Assembly: GCF_000003605.2 (NCBI RefSeq) | Contig: NW_003146297.1 | Coordinates: 78,804 to 105,880, forward strand | Reading direction: 5' to 3' | Origin: Saccoglossus kowalevskii | Lineage: Eukaryota; Hemichordata; Enteropneusta; Harrimaniidae | DNA length: 27,077 bases | Translations under genes and position numbers: made by a program | The notes under the pieces: generated by a model | What the model saw: the letters and a program-made list of their open reading frames with translations, nothing else | Databases searched by the model: none | What the model was told of the DNA's origin: nothing | Shown here: positions 19,367-27,077 of the stretch, piece after piece | Numbering within the stretch: position 1 is the stretch's first letter | How the letters are laid out: every line of letters begins with the position of its first letter

Positions 19367-19483
19367 TCAGTACAACATTCTTCTGTCTGGGGCAGCTCTC
19401 ATCATGGCAATTTCAGCATCGATCTCCGCAGTTACTGCTTTGATTTGTTGTATCATTGTGTGTGACAAGAATATTGCAAATAA
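19367..19483 (-). CDS. TSPAN33: TSPAN33-like last coding exon (TM4 end, C-terminal tail)
   Basis: The acceptor TTTCAG lies beside 19483 and the stop TGA is at 19369-19367. It encodes [20 protein letters not shown] and a short tail ending RRMLY, aligning with the TSPAN33 end (LVGILLSQILVNQIK then a short polar tail). The plus-strand frame over the same bases is antisense and not a gene. Confidence 0.88.
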   Translation of the reverse strand, partial: LFAIFLSHTMIQQIKAVTAEIDAEIAMMRAAPDRRMLY

Positions 19484-22400
19484 CTGAAATGAGACAAAAT
19501 TCTCATGAATGAAAATCCACACCTCTTGTGGTTGTGAGTTATTTCAATTTATTATTACCGGTATATGATAATTACATGTGTATTAATTTTCAAAGCAAAA
19601 ACCCGAATTCATCAGACCCTACCCATTTTTACACCATATATTCAGATGTAAGTAAATTGTATTGTAATAAAATATGTGTATTTTAATGAACATGTCTGTT
19701 TCTTCATTATAAACTTGTCTTGTTTCACTTTTATAAGCCCACTCCTTACTTTCCCCAATTTTACATGTTGAGGAAGTACGGTAAAATAAAACATGCTGTC
19801 GCAGCCACATCATCATTGGTCCAAAATTTAACAAACTGGTACTGTAAATGCATTAATTATTCACTGGGTTTTGATTTGGCTATTTTTCACCAATAAGTAA
19901 AATTTACTAAATGAAATGCACATGTAATATAACAATAGAACACACTGTTTCTATCAAATTTTTGAATTGCTCAAACATCAAAATAATTAAATTAAATGAC
20001 AGTGAAAATAAATGTTTCTACAGTAGTTTTTGCCATTGAAAGTGATGTGATGAATAAATTTGCATAACTAATAAGGTAAACTGACAAGTGTGCCTAGGCA
20101 TTGTTGTAGATGTCTCACTGACCTCAAATAAACCCATACAGAATGCCAGTGAACCAATAGTGCTCATGTGTTCTTCTATCCAATTAATTAATGAGTCTAT
20201 ACATCCACCAATATAAATAGTACTCAATAATTCAATATACTGAAATATAAGTACAGTGTCAAGTTTTGCAACTCGTGTTAAGGTTTCACTGTCATTATTT
20301 GTAAAAAGTGCGAGATTGGGAGAGAGAAACTGACACTTTCATGTACTTCAGTGAAACTTGTTATTTTTCACCTCTTCATTGGCGAGAATATGAATTACCA
20401 TAATACCAATGAAGCAACAGAAATTTGTATTAATATTGTAATAATTCTTGCCGAAGAGCAAGAAAGTGTCAGTTTCTCGCTCTACTTTTTATTAATAGTG
20501 TGTATTATTAACATAATGATGACATACCAAATACAGGAATTAATTTTTGCTGAAAAGACTTTTTGGGTGTTTTGTATGGAATTTATTTTCACTGACTTTT
20601 GACGAGTTGAATGTAAAATATAAAAAAAAAAGGTAAAATCACTGGATTTTATTTTCACTGATTTTAATTATTCCTTCAGCGAAAATAGCAAAAATTAATT
20701 CAAAGCGAAAATAAAGTATTTTACAGTACTCAATTTATCTCAATCAAGACATTGGATTAAAACTAGGTCTCATATTAGTGACAAATATGATGCCGCCAAT
20801 TTGTCATTTACCATTAAATATTGAAACTTATCAATAACTGAGAAAACACACTTACTGGTTTATTTTTGATATCGTATCCACACTGACTATTCATGTCAAC
20901 AGATCTACAACAAGACCATGGTACCCCACAAGATGATGGACCTGGAGAGCTGCAGTTAAAATAGATATTGTGCTCCCAGTCAACGTAACTGATTCCACCA
21001 CAGCACTTTAGCTGAAAAGTCAAAAAATAAATATGATGATTATGTAATACACACAGGTCAAACATAAATATATCTATTGAAGGCATATATAAATAATTGA
21101 CACGTTCATCAAGAAACCAAAATTGGAAAATCAAAAAAAAAAACATTAAAGGGGGGTGGTCGCAGTGCTGCACATGTGCGACATGTGCGTTGATAAACAT
21201 TGATTTTCCCACAATCCAGCTCTTCTAATGGAAATTACAAGTATGAGGTTTGACCTGGGCGCGACTTGCACTAATTATCGCCGGTGACTCCTTTGATACC
21301 TTCCAATCACGTAAAAATATACTTTAGCTTGGTAATTTTTCAGTTCGTACTCATTGATCTGCCAACTGTCAAAGTCGACATCTTTGTTTATGCGAGACCC
21401 ATATATCTCGCGCATACATGACGCAACAACTACTACCCTTTAATCATCTCTATCGAATGTGTGCATATATATTAATTTGTCTGAAAAAAATTAAATACGT
21501 ATACTTAAATATACATAAATGTATGTTTAAATCCAGCTTTGAGGTTTTTTGGTTTTTTTTCACTTAATAGATATAGGTTCAGTAAAGGACGGTGGTCATC
21601 ACGGCACGTCCTGTTCGATATGGGACTCATAGCCTTGTACAAAACACATGTAAAATACATTATTTGTTTACATGAGACACGTGCTGCACACAACCACCGC
21701 GCTTTAACAATCCAGTATAAATAAATACTATTTTTGGTTTATGTGCACTTCTGATAGAGCAAATACAGTACATTCTATTCGCCATACCTCACAACATATC
21801 ATATTTACTCTTAGAACCAACTGACAATTGCATTTCTTGTACTTGATCATTAAAATATGCGTTATTTTGATCACAAACACACCTCTATTATTAAAACAGG
21901 AGGGTTGTCATCTGCGCACACGTGGGAGTCCCAAGCGACGATAACAACACAAGCTCATGGGTAGACACTTGTTTGTAAACGATGACACGCTATGGCCATC
22001 TGACGCATGTGCAGGTGACGACTCCCCCGCTTTAACATAAGCACATGGCCTGCTAATATTGTATATTGGGTTAATTTAGTTTGTCATACCTTTGTCTGCA
22101 CAAAATCAATAGCATTTTGTAAATCCAGATCATCTCTGTAGCTCACAATAGCATCATACACAAGTCCAACGACCTCGTTATGGACGTCGTCACGGAATAC
22201 CAATGCCATAACACCAATTATGATTTGAAATAGAAAGATGAGAATCACTAAAAAGAGAAACTGAAAGAAAAAATGACATAAATTGTAAAACCTGGGCTAG
22301 ACAGTCTCTGTAACGAACACGTGAAAACCTCTCTCGGCTCGAGAGTCTCTGTAACGAACACATGAAAACTGTTCCAGGCTAGATACATGTAGTTTCTGTA

Positions 22401-23888
22401 ATGAACACATAAAAACCTCTCTAGGCTAGACAGCCTCTGTAATGGAAACATGACAACAATAAGACATTTTTCCACCACATACTTCTCCCTACATTAACCA
22501 AGCTAAAAGTGAAATATTTGGGTATTTTTCTCCTGTTGGTATCCTTTGGTCTCCAAACTATTGTAAATTCTAAACAATGCATATGCAGTCAGCACTTACC
22601 GTTGTCAGAAGGCAGCAATTTTCTCGAATAGCTCCGATAAAACCCAGAAATGCAATGACAAACATGCAGGAACCAGCAATAATTAACAACACAGCGGGAT
22701 CTGTATGAATAGTGGATAAATCACCGAGTTGGTTTTTCTCAACTCTTGCCCACACTCCTACACTAATGAATATAATACTGATGATCTAAAATGAAAAGAA
22801 AAATATTATATTTAATATTTCTAATGAGGAATGAGATAGAAAAAAACGAGTAGCTGTTAATCTCGGAGATCGTACAATTGAATTGTGAGGCACGGTAAAT
22901 AAATTTCTTATCACTTGCATCAATAAGTAGTACGTGTCAAAATGCTGGCTGAATTAATGAAAGATAAAAAAGATTTTTTATATTGGCGACATAAGATGAG
23001 CTTTGTTTGAATTAATCGCCAGTAAAAATCAGACAAACGATTCTTTCAAGGGAAACAACAAACATAAAAATACACTATACACATCTCAGACATTGTATTT
23101 AATTAAGATACTTGTACGAATGATTTCGTTTCTCATGAATCAGTTTCAATAATGAACTGTCCTTTAGTTCATGTGTTAGTTCTATCTCTGAAAAGCTAAA
23201 GGTATTTATGTTTTAAGATAGTTTTAATTGTTTATGTTTTTAAACTTGATGGCAACTGTCATAATTGAAAGAAGGACCTAAAGACTCATGCCTGGGTAAT
23301 AGGCATTTTGACGAGTCAGACCAAACATAAATTTATCAGTATGAGTTTAGTGTCTCAATAATCCACCAAAACAGACAAATTTGGGCTTGTATGCACTTCT
23401 ATTGGATATGCACTGCTAACAGATCAAATACAATAGCTCTAATTTGACTAGCTTGGAATTAATTTCCGCTTGGAATTCATTTCCGCTGTTTTTGTTGAAG
23501 GAATTCAGTGAAAGTAAAATCCAGCAAATATACCCTTTTTCTTATATTTTACATTCAAGTTGTAAAAATCTGTGAAAATAAATTTCATACAAGACACCCA
23601 AAATCAGCGAAAATTTATTCCAGCTAAAATAAAGTATTTTAGAGTAACCAAAATTCTCCCATGCTTAAACACCTCCTTGTTTTAAATGGCCTATTCCTAA
23701 GTGATTTTTGTTTTTCTAACCTTACATGGCCACCAGCAACATATTAATATTACAATATAAAAACTTACCCACACCAGTATATTTATCATAAAAAGGCAGT
23801 ATTTGACCCAAAACTGGCATTGGCACCAGGTACCATCTAATATGTCAGTACCAGTTTGAGTATTATAATTAGTTCTTCTGTTCACCAT
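19367..23888 (-). CDS. TSPAN33: TspanC8 tetraspanin, TSPAN33-like, complete 288 aa
   Basis: Joined exons on the minus strand, in order: 23888-23769, 22785-22600, 22260-22090, 21011-20856, 20239-20123, 19483-19367. All introns are phase 0 and GT-AG; the total is 288 codons plus TGA, close to vertebrate TSPAN33 (about 283). Four membrane segments lie at about residues 29-52, 71-93, 103-125 and 230-255. The large extracellular loop has CCG at 162-164 and eight cysteines (162, 163, 179, 187, 193, 194, 203, 224), the signature of the TspanC8 group. [19 protein letters not shown] and NIYFNCS are close to TSPAN33. Family role: binds ADAM10 and controls its exit from the ER and its cell-surface substrate choice. 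NCS at 178-180 is an N-glycosylation sequon; CQC (22-24) and NCC (96-98) near the membrane are likely palmitoylation sites. [10 protein letters not shown] recalls TSPAN5/17, so a pre-duplication invertebrate member is possible. Confidence 0.93.
20123..20239 (-). CDS. TSPAN33: TSPAN33-like exon: loop end and TM4 start
   Basis: 39 codons, phase 0; the acceptor TTTCAG lies beside 20239 and the donor is GTCAGT, weaker than the others. It encodes [20 protein letters not shown] with the eighth loop cysteine (GGC), then [14 protein letters not shown], the first half of TM4. It matches the TSPAN33 segment around TNGCIDKLVNWI. Confidence 0.9.
20533..20728. mobile_element. TA-flanked MITE, family A copy 6 (reverse orientation)
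   Basis: The interior reads as the reverse complement of copy 2 (AGACTTTTTGGGTGTTTTGT, GGATTTTATTTTCACTG). The right terminus AAAGTATTTTACAGTA is intact; the left terminus is truncated. It lies in a tetraspanin intron, near the cysteine-rich exon. Confidence 0.8.
20856..21011 (-). CDS. TSPAN33: TSPAN33-like exon: cysteine-rich large extracellular loop
   Basis: 52 codons, phase 0; acceptor TTTTCAG, donor GTAAGT. It carries seven of the eight loop cysteines: [27 protein letters not shown] and NSQCGYD. The CCG motif and PxSCC are the tetraspanin hallmarks. This exon decides the TspanC8 assignment and should hold the ADAM10-binding surface, by analogy with the family. Confidence 0.94.
21146..21443. 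mobile_element. TTAA-type MITE, family B copy 2 (long class)
   Basis: TTAA at both ends (21146-21149, 21440-21443), terminal repeats AGGGGGGTGGTCG and, inverted, AGGGTAGTAGTTG. The interior (ATAAACATTGATTTTCCCAC, CCCATATATCTCGCGCAT) is shared with the copy at 24806-25089. Confidence 0.8.
21582..21707. mobile_element. TTAA-type MITE, family B copy 3 (short class)
   Basis: Left GTAAAGGACGGTGGTCATC, right CAACCACCGCGCTTTAA. The interior GTCCTGTTCGATATGGGACT pairs it with the copy at 18910-19036. Confidence 0.75.
21891..22035. mobile_element. TTAA-type MITE, family B copy 4 (middle class)
   Basis: TTAA at 21891-21894 and 22032-22035; ends AACAGGAGGGTTGTC and, inverted, AGCGGGGGAGTCGTC. The interior GACGCATGTGCAGGTGACGA matches the degraded copy at 5593-5743. 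It ends about 55 bp from a tetraspanin splice donor. Confidence 0.75.
22090..22260 (-). CDS. TSPAN33: TSPAN33-like exon: TM3 and start of large loop
   Basis: 57 codons, phase 0; the acceptor TTTCAG sits at 22261-22266 and the donor GTATGA at 22089-22084. It encodes [20 protein letters not shown] (TM3) and the loop segment [29 protein letters not shown] is strongly conserved in TSPAN33 and its relatives. A minisatellite array begins only about 35 bp into the upstream intron. Confidence 0.93.
22295..22455. repeat. Minisatellite, about 41-47-bp unit, four copies
   Basis: Units start GGCTAGACAG or GGCTCGAGAG at 22295, 22336, 22377 and 22424, each followed by CTGTAAYGAACACRTRAAAA; the fourth is partial and diverged. 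The array lies in a 339-bp tetraspanin intron, beginning 35 bp from the acceptor of the TM3 exon. Confidence 0.8.
22600..22785 (-). CDS. TSPAN33: TSPAN33-like exon: TM1 end, small loop, TM2
   Basis: 62 codons, phase 0 at both ends; acceptor TTTTAG, donor GTAAGT. It encodes [19 protein letters not shown], the small extracellular loop, [20 protein letters not shown] and the conserved intracellular [10 protein letters not shown] turn typical of tetraspanins. Confidence 0.93.
23453..23646. mobile_element. TA-flanked MITE, family A copy 7 (5' end worn)
   Basis: The family core (AAAATCCAGCAAATATACCC, CCAGCTAAAATAAAGTATTT) and the right end are clear. The left terminal repeat survives only as GCTTGGAATTAATTTCCGCT. 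It lies in the first tetraspanin coding intron. Confidence 0.75.
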
Positions 23889-23900
23889 CTTGTTTGTGTA
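23769..23900 (-). CDS. TSPAN33: TSPAN33-like first coding exon (N terminus, half of TM1)
   Basis: The ATG is at 23888-23886, 12 nt after an acceptor (TTTTAG next to 23900), so at least one 5' exon exists upstream. The donor GTAAGT is at 23768-23763. It encodes a 28-residue cytoplasmic tail including [20 protein letters not shown] and the start of TM1 ([11 protein letters not shown]). The 12 nt before the ATG are open in frame, so an earlier start in an unseen exon is not excluded, but the product length already matches the family. Confidence 0.85.
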
Positions 23901-24805
23901 CTAAAAGGAAAACAGTAGTGTTATTCAGGTTATTGTCATGGTTACCTAAGCATCGAAGCAACACAGAATTCTGTGTCTTCACTAATGGGTAAGAGCCTGG
24001 AATCTAGCCATTCCAAGTACATCCAAGAATGGCCTGGTGAATCACTGTGTAACTACATAGTCAGCAGAGAATTCTGTGTTTTCATTGACTGGCAGCTTGA
24101 TTAGATCGACCAGCCTGGAGCAGTGTTCCCATCAATGAAATGCATTTGTATTCAAGTATACCTGATTCATGTTTTTTGTCAAGGTAAAGGTATATCCTTC
24201 CTCAGTGGCAATTTTGAGAACACACACATTGAGTGACATCATGTGACATGTTTGTTTATGAATATTCATTACCAAACCACTTGATAACTTGATTTTTATA
24301 TTACGTATCTATGACTATAGTATGTTAACATGGTAACACACATACTAACAATAGGTAAGGAACAAAGACAACACTTCAGATCAATTCATTAGCGTATTTT
24401 TGGTAGATTTTCAAAATCTCACTATCATTGATGGTATCTGTTGAATTTTTGATAGGAAGACAGCACATAGTAAAGCTGTTACAAATATGATTACTTGAGA
24501 ATGTTCGATACAGTTTCACAAACCACTGAGAATTTTTCTGTTCGCTGATAGATTAGTCTTATCATAAGTTATTAGCAATAATTTGTATGGTCACCATGCC
24601 TATTTTTTTTAATTCTTCTGTTCATATCACACAGGCATTTTGTTACAAATACAAATAATGGGTAATATTCATGTTTTTAATGGTTTGAATACTCCAATAG
24701 ATGTGAAATCATATGTCCTCAATATAATAAAAAGATAATTGTTTCACACAGACTATATGATGCTCCACTGACTCCCAAAGATTTTTTGTGATGTAACTAT
24801 TAGTG
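23901..24805 (-). other. Tetraspanin 5' intron, mostly unannotated
   Basis: No exon was recognised between the acceptor at 23901 and the MITE at 24806. It holds a perfect 16-bp palindrome ACACAGAATTCTGTGT at 23961-23976 and a near-repeat of it and its flank about 105 bp on, at 24067-24088. Confidence 0.5.
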
Positions 24806-25089
24806 TTAAAGTGGTGGTTGTCGCGCTGTGGATGTGCAACATTTGTGTTGATAAACATTGATTTTCCCACAATCCAATGTGCTCTTTTAACAGAAATCAT
24901 AAGTATGAGATATGACCTGGGCGTGACTTACACTAATTAACTTCCAATCACCAAAAAAATATCTATATAAAGCTTGGTAACGTCTCAGTTTGTACACGTT
25001 TACTTGCGCAACAGTCAAAGTCGCCATCTTTGTTCATATGAGACCCATATATCTCGCGCATGCGTGGCGCGACGACTACCGCCCTTTAA
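24806..25089. mobile_element. TTAA-type MITE, family B copy 5 (long class)
   Basis: TTAA at both ends (24806-24809, 25086-25089), terminal repeats AGTGGTGGTTGTCGCG and, inverted, AGGGCGGTAGTCGTCGCG. The interior matches the copy at 21146-21443 along most of its length. Confidence 0.85.
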
Positions 25090-25202
25090 TTCACTAGTTC
25101 ATCATGTATTTGGGGACAGCCGACAGAGGGCGCTCTTTTCGTAAGTCAAAATAAAAACGCCTTCAAAATGAAGGTATTTTTTTAAAAATGCATATTTACA
25201 CC

Positions 25203-25320
25203 ATACAGTGAATAAGACCAGTTGGATGAGGATACTGAATACAGCAAGTAAACTAAAGAGTACGATGACTCTACGTGTCTTGCTCAATGAATCCGTTCCG
25301 TTTTCAGCAAAGAACGGAAG
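25203..25320 (-). other. Unassigned open segment with one possible membrane helix
   Basis: The minus strand has an open frame encoding SLSKTRRVIVLFSLLAVF then SILIQLVLFTVW: a basic stretch and one strong hydrophobic segment, as in a type II anchor. It lies between the likely promoter and the tetraspanin coding exons. No ATG is in frame (a TGA at about 25330 closes it upstream) and no convincing acceptor was found. It may be an exon of another gene, part of the 5' UTR, or chance. Confidence 0.2.
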
Positions 25321-25499
25321 ACGAGGTCATTCAATGAATCAGTGACTGTTGCCTCTGGAGCAGTGACCATGACAAAAAATGCATTACCTTTCATTTACAT
25401 TACCTTTTTTACACCAACGTAAGTAAAAAGTTTTTGCCTTTTACTTCGCCATGATATCTAAATAGCAGCATCACTCGGGAACGTTCTCATCGCCAGCGA

Positions 25500-25560
25500 T
25501 GATCACTTTCTAACATCACCTTGTTTTTTCCGGAAGTTGAAATGCATTGTGGGGGTTGAG
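25500..25560 (-). promoter_or_regulatory. Likely TATA-less promoter of the tetraspanin gene
   Basis: A perfect ETS site CCGGAAGT lies at 25530-25537, and GCATTGTGGG at 25544-25553 resembles half of a ZNF143/SBS element. This pairing is common in TATA-less, often bidirectional, animal promoters. It lies about 1.6 kb upstream of the first coding exon, so at least one non-coding 5' exon would be needed. A divergent plus-strand transcript is possible, but no gene is seen there. Confidence 0.4.
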
Positions 25561-25734
25561 AACAGAACAGTTGCTGGTATATGGGTTTATATTTACATGT
25601 TTATCGGTAATATTTGCCACAGATGTGACATTGTTACGGTGAGGGAGATAAAATATCAATAATACCATTCAAATTATTTATATAATGCCATGTATTTTTG
25701 TTATGTATTACTCTGAACGAAATGGGTGCTTAAA

Positions 25735-25985
25735 ATTCCGTGGCGGAGGCACCGTCACTTGTTACCGGTGACAAGTCTTTCATTAACAATCGGAGGTCCG
25801 TACCCCGAGGGTGACTCAATATTATAAACCTTACACCATGTGCGTTCTTGCTAACACTGCCAAACCATACCCCCGGACGCAATGTAAATTCAGTACCCCC
25901 TAAAGCAGACATATTGAAAAAAACACCCCCTATTTCAGACATATGTTGAGAACATCCTACCCTCTATTGCGAGGATTCTTCTTTT
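25735..25985. repeat. Unclassified repeat-like block with a dyad and an internal duplication
   Basis: Contains ACTTGTTACCGGTGACAAGT (25757-25776), a palindrome with one mismatched pair. A two-unit repeat of about 30 bp is built on CCCCCTAAAGCAGACATATT and CCCCCTATTTCAGACATATG. The 70-residue minus-strand frame across it matches no family I know. Confidence 0.35.
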
Positions 25986-27077
25986 TGCACTCAATTGGAG
26001 TGTGATCAACTCAAACAAGTTACTATGTATGCAGCTCCTGTTGGTGTCATTTGTTGTTTGATGAAGAAAGATGAGAACTATTGACATATTGTGAATATGA
26101 TCATTTATTTGATAGTTTAATACACAATGCCAATATTCTTATTCCATCAGATACCATTACGTGACGCAATTTTATGTTCAGCTCAGAGTGACTTTGGCAT
26201 GAATACAGGGAAGAAAACCCAGCAAAAGGCAGCAGCTGAATGCGAATGAGGCCGAGGCAAGAAAGGAGTTTCGGAAGTGTGGATGACTCGGGGGGGGTGA
26301 CTTTCTGTATGCGGTTTATTGTAATCGACGAAACGAAACGAAACGGGATAACACACATAATGAAAATTAAACTGGAATTAATGAAAATAGGTTTTATACT
26401 CACAATATATACACAATATTTGCTGAAAATAATAATATTCAATACACATATGGCTCGTTTCGCTAATTGCAGATAATCGAAACTGTCAGACGACACTTGA
26501 CCAGTATATTTACCTAACTCGATTGGTTGCAGTCTGATAACCCAGACTCTTCACAAAAGACTCTGAGTCTGAACTTCGATATTGGTACAGCAGGATATTT
26601 CAGTAACGTTGACGTTGACAAACATCAAAACTTGTCGTTTACCATTAGCTAATTTCTTGTTATGTTGTTGCTCACAAATTTACGATAAAATAAATATGGT
26701 TTCCGAATTACTTTAAACACAACAAATGTGTCCTATGCGCCATTCACTATTATAGTTACAATTTCGTTTGATGGTTAGACATGGTGAAAAAGAATATGTT
26801 GTTATAAGATTTGTATTTATGATTGTCACAAATTATTAGAAAATCTGACGATGAATACTATTTATTTTTTTTAATTAAATAATGCGTTTACACGAATTTC
26901 AATGGATATATATATTTGCGGTTAAAAAATGTTTATGATTAAATCATCCGTCATGTAATAAACACTGTAAAGTGAACACTGGGCACTAACATGTAACTCG
27001 TCTAACCACAAAACTCCAATAAATAAACTAAGACCAGAACTACAAAATGCCAATATTAGTAGAATATTTTTTTAAAA
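25986..27077. other. Right flank, no gene recognised
   Basis: AT-rich with scattered short frames and no domain match. It includes three tandem GAAAC units at 26330-26344. The two overlapping frames near 26101-26496 are opposite-strand shadows with no recognisable protein features. Confidence 0.5.

Noticed and set aside
19236-19487. An 83-codon plus-strand frame with a hydrophobic segment.
   Set aside because: It is the antisense of the last tetraspanin coding exon, which has matching phase, splice site and similarity.
20814-21212. The full 132-codon minus-strand frame taken as one protein.
   Set aside because: Only 20856-21011 is exon; the rest is intron read-through plus a TTAA MITE, bounded by clear splice sites.
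22295-22455. The regularly spaced repeats as a CRISPR array.
   Set aside because: The units are contiguous and diverged, with no spacers, inside an animal intron; it is a minisatellite.
26330-26344. Three tandem GAAAC units as an interferon-response (IRF) element.
   Set aside because: The pattern fits AANNGAAA, but a short pentamer repeat explains it, and there is no nearby promoter.

Overview
This is animal (metazoan) nuclear DNA. It is AT-rich and unphased, contains one 50-base assembly gap (15848-15897), and carries two interrupted genes with GT-AG introns. The species cannot be named from the sequence. An orthologue of the HUSH-complex subunit MPHOSPH8, a TspanC8 tetraspanin and abundant short DNA transposons suggest an invertebrate, perhaps an invertebrate deuterostome; that placement is inference.

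Layout. (1) Bases 21-12818, plus strand: ten exons encode the C-terminal 777 residues of an MPHOSPH8 (MPP8) orthologue. They cover a charged disordered region with a nuclear localisation signal and SUMO-type motifs, four ankyrin repeats, and the C-terminal domain. All exon phases agree and the last exon ends in a stop; the chromodomain exons lie upstream of the window. (2) Bases 12819-19366: the region between two convergent genes, holding the MPP8 3' UTR (strong poly(A) signal at 13785), a miRNA-like foldback, a tandem duplication, repeats and the gap. (3) Bases 19367-23900, minus strand: six exons encode a complete 288-residue TspanC8 tetraspanin, closest to TSPAN33. An ETS site and a ZNF143-like site at 25530-25553 are its likely promoter. 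(4) Bases 25560-27077: no recognisable gene.

Mobile elements. Introns and intergenic DNA hold a dense set of non-autonomous elements: a 510-bp solo LTR with a 5-bp target duplication and two perfect heat-shock elements; a tRNA-like SINE head; seven copies of a TA-flanked MITE, one carrying a nested second MITE; six copies of a TTAA-flanked MITE in three size classes with shared termini; other TTAA elements; a 1.1-kb TA-flanked TIR element; and smaller families. No transposase or reverse transcriptase is encoded here.

The two genes have no evident functional link. MPP8 is a chromatin silencing factor (HUSH). TspanC8 tetraspanins escort the protease ADAM10. I see no wholly new biological system; the most notable signals are the heat-shock-motif LTR, the MITE families, the CTCF-like motif array and the 3'-UTR hairpin.
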